From Actinomycetota bacterium (GTDB taxonomy: Bacteria > Actinomycetota > Acidimicrobiia > Acidimicrobiales > Acidimicrobiaceae): a stretch of DNA of 7,715 nt. Where the stretch lies: positions 1-7,715 of the forward strand of contig SIRY01000074.1 of NCBI GenBank assembly GCA_004366215.1, in the 5' to 3' direction. Both the position numbers and the translations under genes were made by a program. Positions 1 to 6,576 of this stretch are shown in pieces; within the stretch, counting starts at the first letter, position 1, and each line of letters opens with the position of its first letter. Under the pieces are notes generated by a model that did no database searches, had not been told where the DNA came from, and saw only the letters and a list, made by a program, of their open reading frames with translations.

Positions 1-987
1 GATCATGTGGCCCCCGTAGGTAGGCCCGAACACGATCTCCCAGCTTGGCATCAAGCGCAAAGCACCGTCGAGCCAGCCCATGTACCAGTCTGGCTGCACG
101 GCATAGCTCACCTTGTAAGGGATGTATGGACCGTAGAGCCAGATCGGGTTGATCTGAACTAGGCCGCCGAGCGCCGCGAGCACAGCTGCGGTAATGAAGA
201 AGAACCCTCCGGCCTGCATGGCGTAGGCCGGCCAGAATGGCACGCCTACCACATTGCGATTCGTTCGACCTCGTCCGGGATACTGCGTGTGCTTCTGGTG
301 CCACATGATCGCAAGATGAGCCCCAATGAGGCCTGCGATGATCGCTGGCAAAATCAGCACATGGATGATGAAGAAGCGAGGAATGATTGCGGTGCCTGGA
401 TAATTACCACCGAAGATGAAGAAGGCCAGGTAGCTACCGATCACAGGTATCGAGAGGATGATCGAGAACGCGATGCGAATTCCCGTGCCCGAGATCAGAT
501 CGTCTGGCAAGGAGTAGCCGATGAAGCCGTTAACGATTGACAAGATCAGGAGTGTAAGGCCGATCGTCCAGTTGATCTCGCGCGGCTTCCGATAGGCCCC
601 TGTGAAGAAGATGCGCAGGAGATGCACCACGATGGCAGCGATGAAGACGTCTGCCGCCCAGTGGTGGATCTGTCGCATGACCAAACCGGCGCGAACGTTG
701 AACGAGATGTTCAGCGTCGACGCATAAGCCTCCGACATCGACTGTCCGCGCAGCGGTGCGTACGATCCGTGGTATATCACCTGCTGCGTCGACGGTACGT
801 AGAAGAGTGTCAGGAACACGCCGGTGAAGATCAGAACGACAAACGAGTAGAGAGCGATCTCTCCCAGCATGAACGACCAGTGGTCGGGGAAGATCTTGTT
901 GAGCGAGTTCCGTACAAAGCGAGCTGAGCCGAAGCGATCGTCGATCTCGTCTGCAGCTCGAAGCGCACGTTCCTCCAACGTACTCAT
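1..987 (-). CDS. qcrB: Cytochrome bc1 complex cytochrome b subunit QcrB (N-terminal 329 residues, cut by window edge)
   Basis: Integral membrane cytochrome b of the menaquinol:cytochrome c reductase (bcc complex); it oxidises menaquinol and carries electrons across the membrane through two b haems. I translated the frame by hand: it is open without a stop from the ATG at 987-985 to the left edge. Visible features are a first membrane helix near residues 40-62, helix B with haem ligands His108 and His122, the b6-like GAYRKPREINW after helix B, the quinol-site segment SLPDDLISGTG (159-169), helix D with His209 and His224, helix E near 258-282, and the quinol-site motif PDWY (299-302), the actinobacterial form of PEWY. 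PDWY in the same chain shows that the cytochrome b6-like and subunit IV-like parts are fused. The helix D ligands are 15 residues apart, as in b6f, not 14 as in mitochondrial bc1. The start overlaps the qcrA stop as ATGA; a GGGAG site (996-1000) lies 8 bases upstream. The rest of the protein lies outside the window. Confidence 0.96.
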   Translation of the reverse strand, partial: MSTLEERALRAADEIDDRFGSARFVRNSLNKIFPDHWSFMLGEIALYSFVVLIFTGVFLTLFYVPSTQQVIYHGSYAPLRGQSMSEAYASTLNISFNVRAGLVMRQIHHWAADVFIAAIVVHLLRIFFTGAYRKPREINWTIGLTLLILSIVNGFIGYSLPDDLISGTGIRIAFSIILSIPVIGSYLAFFIFGGNYPGTAIIPRFFIIHVLILPAIIAGLIGAHLAIMWHQKHTQYPGRGRTNRNVVGVPFWPAYAMQAGGFFFITAAVLAALGGLVQINPIWLYGPYIPYKVSYAVQPDWYMGWLDGALRLMPSWEIVFGPTYGGHMI

Positions 988-1889
988 GCTCCACGCTCCC
1001 AAAAACCAGGTCCCACAGGCTCGTCGAAGCCAGCCTGAGCTCGCAGTACCCCCTCTGCGTCGATGTAGAGCGGCAGTTGCGGTAGCGGCCGCGGTGCTGG
1101 CCCAAACACGTTCGTCGCCCCCGTCAGTACGTCAAACAAGCTCTGGTGACACGGGCACAGAAGCTGCTGCGTCAGCTCTTGATAGAGGCCCACCGGACAG
1201 CCGGCGTGCGTGCAAACCTTCGAGAAGGCAAGGTACCCGCGCGGCCCCCACGTCTCGCGACCTGGCCGCGTGACGAGGTCCGTCGTCGCTGGCCGAACGA
1301 GCACCACCTGATCGATCGCGGTCATCGGCGTGTTCTCGTAGCCCTCGGGGAAGACGGTGAGGATGCCGCCCACCTCGAGGTCATTCGCTGTGACCACGCG
1401 CCCGCTTGCGGTAACTAACCTCGAGCCTGGTTTCCAGTTCGTCAGGAACAGCGACTTGCCTGGGACCGGACCGAGCGACCGGAGGAATGGAAAGAGGTTG
1501 ATCAAGCCAAACGCGCCCACGGCCGCTCCGAGGAGGCGGAGGAGGAACGAGCGACGCTGGACCTGGTGAAGCCCACGAGCGAGGGACGCATGCATCGCCT
1601 CGCGCTCGAGATCTTCTGAGCGAAGCTCGTGACGCTCTTGAACGTAAGGGCCCTGAGGAACGAGGTACTTACCCCAGGCCACGACGCCGACACCGATCCC
1701 CCCGAGCGCAACGAAGAGCAACGCCCCTTCAACCTGAGGCTGGCCGCCAAGCCAGTACGTGATGCCGAGGCCGATGGTCGCCAACACTGAGAGCGTGAAG
1801 GCGATGCCGATCAGCCACTCGATTCCGGGTCGTCGCGACAGATCCTGTCCGTTTGACACCGATGGGCGAGGTGCGTTCGAGACGGTCAC
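984..1889 (-). CDS. qcrA: Rieske iron-sulfur subunit of the cytochrome bcc complex, QcrA
   Basis: Rieske [2Fe-2S] protein, which takes the first electron from menaquinol at the outer face of the membrane and passes it to QcrC. The 301-residue product has three hydrophobic segments (about 25-48, 54-77 and 115-138), as in actinobacterial QcrA, instead of the single anchor of mitochondrial and proteobacterial forms. The cluster-binding motifs are CTHAGC (226-231) and CPCHQS (245-250): Cys226, His228, Cys245 and His248 are the ligands, and Cys231/Cys247 the expected disulfide. The proline loop GPAPRPLPQLPL (263-274) follows. A twin-arginine-like motif, RRSFLLRLL (112-120), precedes the third helix, consistent with the known mixed Sec/Tat insertion of actinobacterial Rieske proteins. 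The start is GTG, with GGGAGG (1898-1903) 8 bases upstream, and it overlaps the qcrC stop as GTGA. The protein is shorter than the mycobacterial homologues I recall, mostly in the N-terminal region. Confidence 0.96.
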   Translation of the reverse strand: MTVSNAPRPSVSNGQDLSRRPGIEWLIGIAFTLSVLATIGLGITYWLGGQPQVEGALLFVALGGIGVGVVAWGKYLVPQGPYVQERHELRSEDLEREAMHASLARGLHQVQRRSFLLRLLGAAVGAFGLINLFPFLRSLGPVPGKSLFLTNWKPGSRLVTASGRVVTANDLEVGGILTVFPEGYENTPMTAIDQVVLVRPATTDLVTRPGRETWGPRGYLAFSKVCTHAGCPVGLYQELTQQLLCPCHQSLFDVLTGATNVFGPAPRPLPQLPLYIDAEGVLRAQAGFDEPVGPGFWERGA

Positions 1890-2704
1890 GCGTGCGACCT
1901 CCCTCCGATCCAGTACCCAGCAACCATGAGGCCGCCGAGTGCAAACACGATGGCCACGAAGCCTTCAGTCACGGGGCCCACGTGGCCAAGTCCCGCTCCC
2001 CCCCGGTCATCGGGAGCGTGGAGGTACTCCACGTAGCGGACGATGTCGGCGACCTCCTGATTCGACAGTGTCCCCGGTCCAAAACGAGGCATGTTGCCAG
2101 GGCCGGTTCGGATGGCCTCAGCAACCTGGGTCGGCGTCGCGGGGTAGAGCGACGGAGCAAAGACGTTGTTCGCCAGCGCGTCCCCAACCCCGGTGATGGT
2201 GTGACATGCTGCACAGTCCTCAGAGAAGAGGAACTCACCGCGAGAGATGTTGGCGGACTGAAGATTGACGCTCGGAATGCCAGGCCCTCCGGGCGCGAGG
2301 GAGACGATGTACGCCGCGATGGCCTCCGCCTGCTGGTTCGTCAGCAGCGGCGGACGCTCCATCGCCTGCACCGTGGGGTCTGCGAGCGGCATGCGCCCTG
2401 TCGTAATCCAGAAGTCGATCGTTGCAGCTCCAAGACCTTGTAAGTTGGGAGCCCTCGATGAACCTTCGGCGTCGACGCCGTGGCAGGTTTGGCAGTCCTC
2501 GGCGAACAGAGCCTTGCCTTCGGGGATGAGGCTGGCAGGCGGGTTGACGTAGACGATCGGAGGCCGAGACGCCGCCGACGGCGTCTGTGACGGCGCCTGA
2601 GCGAGCGCCTTCGAGGGCGCGGCCACCATTGTGACCGCCGCCAACGCGGCCAGACCCGCGACCCCAGTAACCGCAGAGAGGACTCGAGGCTTACGCAACC
2701 CCAC
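1886..2704 (-). CDS. qcrC: Diheme cytochrome c subunit of the bcc complex, QcrC
   Basis: Membrane-anchored diheme cytochrome c that carries electrons from the Rieske protein straight to the aa3 oxidase, replacing a soluble cytochrome c. From the GTG at 2704 it has 272 residues. It begins with a basic stretch (RKPR) and a hydrophobic segment to about residue 29, with a possible signal cleavage after Ala35. Two c-type domains carry CQTCH (71-75) and CAACH (164-168), with likely axial methionines in GRMPL (Met105) and GNMPRFG (Met205). A single C-terminal membrane helix lies near 249-268 and ends in a short basic tail. I chose GTG 2704 because AAGGAG (2712-2717) sits 7 bases before it. The frame also has a GTG at 2722, directly after the ctaE stop, but no ribosome binding site precedes it; that start would add six residues. 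The gene follows ctaE by 18 bases and overlaps qcrA by 4. Confidence 0.95.
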   Translation of the reverse strand: MGLRKPRVLSAVTGVAGLAALAAVTMVAAPSKALAQAPSQTPSAASRPPIVYVNPPASLIPEGKALFAEDCQTCHGVDAEGSSRAPNLQGLGAATIDFWITTGRMPLADPTVQAMERPPLLTNQQAEAIAAYIVSLAPGGPGIPSVNLQSANISRGEFLFSEDCAACHTITGVGDALANNVFAPSLYPATPTQVAEAIRTGPGNMPRFGPGTLSNQEVADIVRYVEYLHAPDDRGGAGLGHVGPVTEGFVAIVFALGGLMVAGYWIGGRSHA

Positions 2705-2711
2705 CGCCAAA

Positions 2712-2719
2712 CTCCTTCT
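2712..2719 (-). promoter_or_regulatory. Shine-Dalgarno site deciding the qcrC start
   Basis: On the minus strand this reads AGAAGGAG. It ends 7 bases before the GTG at 2704, a normal spacing. It lies downstream of the alternative GTG at 2722 and so cannot serve that codon. It therefore favours the shorter QcrC. Confidence 0.75.
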
Positions 2720-2722
2720 CAC

Positions 2723-3322
2723 TCAGTGCACGAGGAACAAGCACGCAAAGAGGGCAACCCACACCACGTCGACGAAGTGCCAGTAGTACGACAGCGCCTG
2801 GAACCCGGGCAGGTGTCGACGTCCGCCCTTGATCCCTCGGAGCCGCAGCAAGAGGAAGAGCATGGCGACGAGGCCGACGATCACGTGGAGACCGTGGATG
2901 CCTGACATGACGTAGAAGAGCGATCCGTAGGCGTTGGTTTGGGGACCGAACTTCAGCGTGGCCCACTCCACAGCCTGGTTCGCAATGAACGAACCGCCCA
3001 TCACGAACGTGAGCGCCACCCACCACATGGCCGATCGCGGCCGCCCGTGCTCGGCCTCGAACAGGGCCTTCTGCATCGTAACGCTCGAGAGAACGAGGAT
3101 GGTGGTAAAGATGGCTGACTGCACCGTGTCAAGGTGCGTGCCCGCCGGCGGCCAGGGCGCGCCGACGTGAGCCCGGATCGTGAAGTAGGCGGCGAAGAGG
3201 CCGCTAAAGAACATGAGCTCAGAGCCCAGCCACACCATCGTGCCGACGCCGAGCAGCGATGGCTTCGAGAACCGAATGGGCTCTCGCCGTGGCGCAGTCG
3301 TCGTCAACGTCGCCTCAGCCAT
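2723..3322 (-). CDS. ctaE: Cytochrome c oxidase subunit III, CtaE
   Basis: Subunit III of the aa3-type cytochrome c oxidase, which supports the stability and proton uptake of the catalytic subunit I. The 199-residue product has five membrane helices (about 23-48, 69-88, 98-116, 135-160 and 180-198). This is the short actinobacterial form, lacking the first two helices of the seven-helix enzyme. Family hallmarks are SELMFFSGLFAAYF (35-48), HGLHVIVGL (143-151) and YWHFVDVVWVALF (180-192). Subunits I, II and IV are not in the window, which is usual since ctaD and ctaC often lie elsewhere. The start is uncertain by two codons. GGAGG (3334-3338) stands 5 bases from a TTG at 3328 and 11 bases from the ATG at 3322; I list the ATG because TTG starts are rarer. 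ctaE starts 19 bases after the helD stop and is followed by qcrC, the standard actinobacterial order. Confidence 0.95.
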   Translation of the reverse strand: MAEATLTTTAPRREPIRFSKPSLLGVGTMVWLGSELMFFSGLFAAYFTIRAHVGAPWPPAGTHLDTVQSAIFTTILVLSSVTMQKALFEAEHGRPRSAMWWVALTFVMGGSFIANQAVEWATLKFGPQTNAYGSLFYVMSGIHGLHVIVGLVAMLFLLLRLRGIKGGRRHLPGFQALSYYWHFVDVVWVALFACLFLVH

Positions 3323-3341
3323 GGTCAACCAATCCTCCGGC

Positions 3342-5471
3342 TCATTCGCCCTGCGATGCGACTACGTGGCGGAGCCAAGGAGACACAGGACGTGACGCGC
3401 ACAGCACGGCGTGCTGCGTCGCACGCGTGACTGCGACGTAGAGCGACCGTAGCCCGACGGAGCTCTGTTCGAGCACTCCGACGTCGAGCACGACCACCGC
3501 GTCGAACTCCATTCCCCTCACTCCTGGCACATCCGACACCACGATCGTACCGACACTCGCGCTGTTGGACAAAATCGGCTCGATACCCCCCAGTGTGTCG
3601 GCTTCCAGGCGTGCATCAAGGATGATCGCGACCGATGCGTAGCGTGAAGCGAGCTCGTGGGCTCGCCGTCGTGCCCGAATCAGGAGCTCATCGCCCCACT
3701 CGTCGTGGAGCTCCACGACGCCAGGCGTCTCGCGCAACACCGTCTCCACGCCGTGCTCCGCGCCGAGAATCTGCGCACGAAGTGCCCCGACGAGGTGGCC
3801 GATGCGAGAGGGAGAACGGTAGTTCACCGTGAGGCGCTCGTAGGCTACCTGCTTCAGGCGCAGGGGCTCAGTGATAGCGCTCCAGTCTCGGATACCCCAG
3901 GGTGCGAGTGACTGCGCCCGATCACCGACGAGCGTGATCGACGAGCCCGACGTGCGCCGCCGAATAGCGCGGGCTGCCATCGGGCTGAGATCTTGCGCCT
4001 CGTCAACCACCACGTGGCCGAACACCCGACCCTCGTGGGTGCCCAGCAAGACGTCGAGCTCGTCGAGCAGAGGAACGTCCTCGACCTCCCAGACCACTTC
4101 GTGGGGCTCCCGGCCAGCTTCGAGCACGAGAGCGTGCATCTCGCTGTCGCGGAGCACCCCACGGGCAGCCGACTGAAGTAGCGCAGGTCGCGCGCGCACG
4201 TCGTAGAGCACCTCTTCGGCCGTAAGCCGCGGCCACAGACGTGCCAGGAGGCGTTGGAGCGCATCGAGCCGTCGGATCTCGTACCGAACCTCGTTGCGAA
4301 CGTCCTCCTCCGAGTCGTCAGGCAGACGGGCAGGCCAGTCCTCGCCAGGACCAAAGAGCGCGACCACGTTCTCAGCATCTCGCCAAGCAGGCTTCACGAG
4401 AGGGCCACCGCGTAGCACGTCGTCGACGAGGGCATTGAGGATGACATCCTCGACAACCCGACGACGCGCGTTGTGTCCGCCTCTCACGGCGCGGGCCGCT
4501 GCAACGGCTCGAGCCGTCAGTTCCGGCGTGACGACGAGAACTCGAGAACCGAAGGGAATCTCGACCGCTTGACGCAGAGGCCGCTCTCGATCTCGCACAG
4601 CCCGCTGGAGCAGACGAACCATGCGACTCGACCCGCGTAGCGCTCGAGACTCATCGCTCGATCGGCTCTCGCCGACACGGGTGCCCGGCCGAAGAGAAGC
4701 GAGCGAGCGGAGCTCGACACCGCTCTCGCCGAGCGATGGCAGCACGTCACGCACGTAGCGCACGAACCCCGGCGTCGGTCCGACGACGAGGAGGCCTTGA
4801 TGCTCGAGCCGCCATCGAAAGGTGTAGAGCAGGTAGGCCGCCCGGTGAAGCGCGACCGCGGTCTTGCCGGTGCCAGGGGAGCCCTCGACGACGATCGCCT
4901 GGCCGAGAGGTCGCCGGATGAGTTCATCCTGCTCAGCCTGGATCGTCGCGACGATGTCGACCATCTGCGAACCGCGCGGGCGCTCAAGGGCTGTGAGCAG
5001 CGCGGTCGGGCCAGCCGTGTCGGCGTCGCCGTGAGCGCCACCCGAGAGCGCCTCGACCTCCACGTGTCGCAGCTGTCCACGCTCGACCGCGAGGTGCCAT
5101 CGACGCTCGACGCCCATCGGCACCTTCGCCGTGGCGCGGTAGAACGGCTCGGCCACGGGTGCGCGCCAGTCAACCACCATGGGATCGCCGTGTTCATCTG
5201 ACAGCGACACACGGCCAATGTGGAACGACTCCCCATCGTCAAGATCGATCCGCCCAAAGACGAGAGAAGACTCTCCGAGCTCGAGACTCGAGAGCCGCCG
5301 CAGCGCATGCTCAACGACTACATCTCGCTCGAGGCGTGCCTGGTGAGTTCCACCCCGTTCCTGTGCCAGAGCATCCTCGAGGGCACGTGCGGTGGCCGCG
5401 CGCAGAGCGTCGAGCCTCTCGTAGGCTTGCTCGACGAAGCGCCGCTCAACCTCGAACGCTTCGTCAGCCAC
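3342..5471 (-). CDS. helD: HelD-like UvrD/Rep-family ATPase (RNA polymerase-associated helicase)
   Basis: Superfamily 1 helicase-fold protein of the HelD type. In Bacillus and mycobacteria HelD binds RNA polymerase and uses ATP to release it from stalled or DNA-bound states; Streptomyces relatives (HelR) protect against rifamycins. The 709-residue product starts with a charged, probably coiled-coil region (about 5-60), then the HelD-specific segment with VDWRAP (100-105). Walker A GSPGTGKT is at 197-204, Walker B VVDEAQD at 488-494, motif III GDRAQS at 516-521, motif IV NYRS at 550-553, motif V near 650-657 (GVRGMEFD) and motif VI LYVAVTRAT at 677-685. The roughly 280 residues between Walker A and B fit the insert of HelD proteins. 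The frame stays open upstream, but the GTG at 5471 has AGGAGGG (5480-5486) 8 bases before it, and the extension would run through hemE. The HelD type is well supported; the physiological role here is inferred. ctaE follows after 19 bases. Confidence 0.9.
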   Translation of the reverse strand: MADEAFEVERRFVEQAYERLDALRAATARALEDALAQERGGTHQARLERDVVVEHALRRLSSLELGESSLVFGRIDLDDGESFHIGRVSLSDEHGDPMVVDWRAPVAEPFYRATAKVPMGVERRWHLAVERGQLRHVEVEALSGGAHGDADTAGPTALLTALERPRGSQMVDIVATIQAEQDELIRRPLGQAIVVEGSPGTGKTAVALHRAAYLLYTFRWRLEHQGLLVVGPTPGFVRYVRDVLPSLGESGVELRSLASLRPGTRVGESRSSDESRALRGSSRMVRLLQRAVRDRERPLRQAVEIPFGSRVLVVTPELTARAVAAARAVRGGHNARRRVVEDVILNALVDDVLRGGPLVKPAWRDAENVVALFGPGEDWPARLPDDSEEDVRNEVRYEIRRLDALQRLLARLWPRLTAEEVLYDVRARPALLQSAARGVLRDSEMHALVLEAGREPHEVVWEVEDVPLLDELDVLLGTHEGRVFGHVVVDEAQDLSPMAARAIRRRTSGSSITLVGDRAQSLAPWGIRDWSAITEPLRLKQVAYERLTVNYRSPSRIGHLVGALRAQILGAEHGVETVLRETPGVVELHDEWGDELLIRARRRAHELASRYASVAIILDARLEADTLGGIEPILSNSASVGTIVVSDVPGVRGMEFDAVVVLDVGVLEQSSVGLRSLYVAVTRATQHAVLCASRPVSPWLRHVVASQGE

Positions 5472-5508
5472 GACCCCCGCCCTCCTAGACTCGAGAAACC
5501 TAGAGTCT
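5472..5508. promoter_or_regulatory. Divergent intergenic control region between helD and hemE
   Basis: These 37 bases are all that separates the helD GTG (minus) from the hemE ATG (plus). They hold the helD Shine-Dalgarno site (5480-5486) and most of an inverted repeat (5486-5509). TAGAGT (5501-5506) on the plus strand and TAGGTT (5497-5502) on the minus strand resemble -10 boxes, but neither has a convincing -35 box at normal spacing. At least one promoter must therefore lie partly inside the opposite gene, or use a sigma factor whose motif I do not recognise. Confidence 0.5.
5480..5486 (-). promoter_or_regulatory. Shine-Dalgarno site deciding the helD start
   Basis: The minus strand reads AGGAGGG, 8 bases before the GTG at 5471. 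This is among the strongest ribosome binding sites in the window, and it rules against the longer open frame that continues antisense to hemE up to 5708. Confidence 0.8.
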
Positions 5509-5509
5509 A
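5486..5509. repeat. Inverted repeat TAGACTC-N10-GAGTCTA next to the hemE start codon
   Basis: The left arm TAGACTC (5486-5492) and right arm GAGTCTA (5503-5509) are perfect 7-base inverted copies with a 10-base spacer. The right arm includes the A of the hemE ATG, and the left arm abuts the helD ribosome binding site. CCTAGA also occurs as a direct repeat at 5484-5489 and 5499-5504. The layout would suit a dimeric repressor acting on one or both divergent genes, but a short palindrome can arise by chance, so the regulatory role is inference. Confidence 0.45.
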
Positions 5510-6576
5510 TGCTCCAGCCCGTTGCCAACACAGAGCCGCCGCTCCTCGCGGCTCTCGCTCGACGCCCGGTTTCGCGGGTGCCGGTATGGTTCATGCGCCA
5601 AGCAGGACGCTCGCTCCCCGAGTACCGCACCCTCAAAGGGGTCGATTCCATCCTGACGGTGCTCCAGGATCCATCGCTCGCTGCGGAGATCACGCTCCAG
5701 CCTGTCACGCGCTACGGAGTTGACGCAGCGATTCTCTACAGCGACATCGTGGCTCCGCTGGCTTACGCCGGCCTGGAGATCGACATCGTCGCAGGGGTCG
5801 GTCCGACGCTCGAGCCACCACTGAGATCTCGGCGCGACCTTGGCAGGCTCGCTCGTTTCCACGTCGAGGCTCTCGGGCCGATGGCGGAGACTGTACGGCT
5901 CGTTACGCAGTCCTCACCTGTGCCGCTGATCGGGTTCGCCGGCGGACCGTTCACCGTTGCAAGCTACCTCATTGAAGGTCGTCCGTCCCGCGACTACGTC
6001 CACACGAAGCGGCTCATGCTGAGCGACCCTGAGCTCTTCCGCGACATCCTTGCCCGCCTCACCGACATCGCGATCGCCACAATCACGACGCAGGTGCGCT
6101 CGGGAGCCCGCGCAGTACAGATCTTTGACTCCTGGGTTGGAGCGCTCGGAACGCGGGCGTTCGTGACGCACATCACCCCTCACCTGCGGCGACTCGCGGC
6201 AGCAATCGATGCACTGGGGGTGCCATCCATCTACTTCTCCGTCGGCACCGCGCACCTACTTGAGCAGGCGACGTCGCTTGGATTCAGTGCCCTCGGCGTC
6301 GACTGGCGCGTCGATCTCTCGTCGCTCGCGCGCCGTCACGGCCACCATCTCGCGATCCAGGGTAACCTCGACCCCGCTACCGTGCTCGCACCGCCAGACG
6401 CGCTCATCGACGAGGTTCGCCACGTGGTCGCGTCCTCACGGAGGGCGCCCGGCTACATCTTTAACTTGGGTCACGGCGTGCTACCGGAATCGGACCCCGA
6501 CGTTCTCTCACGTATCGTTGAGTACGTGCACGAAGAGGGTACGGCGCTCAGGAGCCTCTGCGGGGACGAGCAGTGA
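5509..6576 (+). CDS. hemE: Uroporphyrinogen III decarboxylase HemE
   Basis: Cytosolic enzyme that removes four carboxyl groups from uroporphyrinogen III to give coproporphyrinogen III, without a cofactor. The 355-residue length is typical. The first signature is RVPVWFMRQAGRSLPEYR (23-40), with substrate-binding Arg30 and Arg34; the residue after AGR is Ser where Tyr is common. The catalytic aspartate is Asp79 in YSDI. The second signature, GFAGGPFTVASYLIEG (142-157), holds Tyr153. DSW (207-209) and GHGVLPE (321-327, with His322) complete the active-site set. The ATG at 5509 is the only good start: it gives the usual short leader before the first signature. No clear Shine-Dalgarno site precedes it, so the transcript may be leaderless or poorly initiated. 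hemE overlaps the next gene by 4 bases and is divergent from helD. Its product feeds the oxidase encoded downstream, directly or via coproporphyrinogen decarboxylation. Confidence 0.97.
   Translation: MLQPVANTEPPLLAALARRPVSRVPVWFMRQAGRSLPEYRTLKGVDSILTVLQDPSLAAEITLQPVTRYGVDAAILYSDIVAPLAYAGLEIDIVAGVGPTLEPPLRSRRDLGRLARFHVEALGPMAETVRLVTQSSPVPLIGFAGGPFTVASYLIEGRPSRDYVHTKRLMLSDPELFRDILARLTDIAIATITTQVRSGARAVQIFDSWVGALGTRAFVTHITPHLRRLAAAIDALGVPSIYFSVGTAHLLEQATSLGFSALGVDWRVDLSSLARRHGHHLAIQGNLDPATVLAPPDALIDEVRHVVASSRRAPGYIFNLGHGVLPESDPDVLSRIVEYVHEEGTALRSLCGDEQ

Noticed and set aside
1..4. Window begins exactly with GATC, which could suggest a cloned-insert end
   Set aside because: A four-base match is expected often by chance and says nothing about biology.
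1..987. Several plus-strand open frames in the first 1 kb, with no long annotated frame on the minus strand
   Set aside because: The region looks non-coding on the minus strand only because qcrB has no stop inside the window. Hand translation gives a continuous cytochrome b with all haem ligands.
530..1105. 191-codon open frame on the minus strand across the qcrB/qcrA junction
   Set aside because: It is a shadow frame, rich in Arg, Ser and His, lying over well-supported qcrB and qcrA coding sequence, with no recognisable domain.
1853..2443. 196-codon open frame on the plus strand opposite qcrC and qcrA
   Set aside because: The antisense frame has a biased Arg-rich composition and no domain, and qcrC with two CxxCH motifs explains the region.
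3323..3341. Possible terminator or promoter between helD and ctaE
   Set aside because: The gap is 19 bases and holds the ctaE ribosome binding site; I see no hairpin with a T-run and no room for a full promoter.
4517..5314. 265-codon open frame on the minus strand inside helD
   Set aside because: It is an out-of-frame shadow of helD with an Arg/Ser-rich composition typical of high-GC alternative frames; helD carries all helicase motifs.
5472..5509. Possible rifamycin-associated element upstream of helD, as found before some HelR genes
   Set aside because: The inverted repeat here (TAGACTC/GAGTCTA) does not resemble the GC-rich element described for rifamycin-inducible genes as I recall it, and no second palindrome fits.
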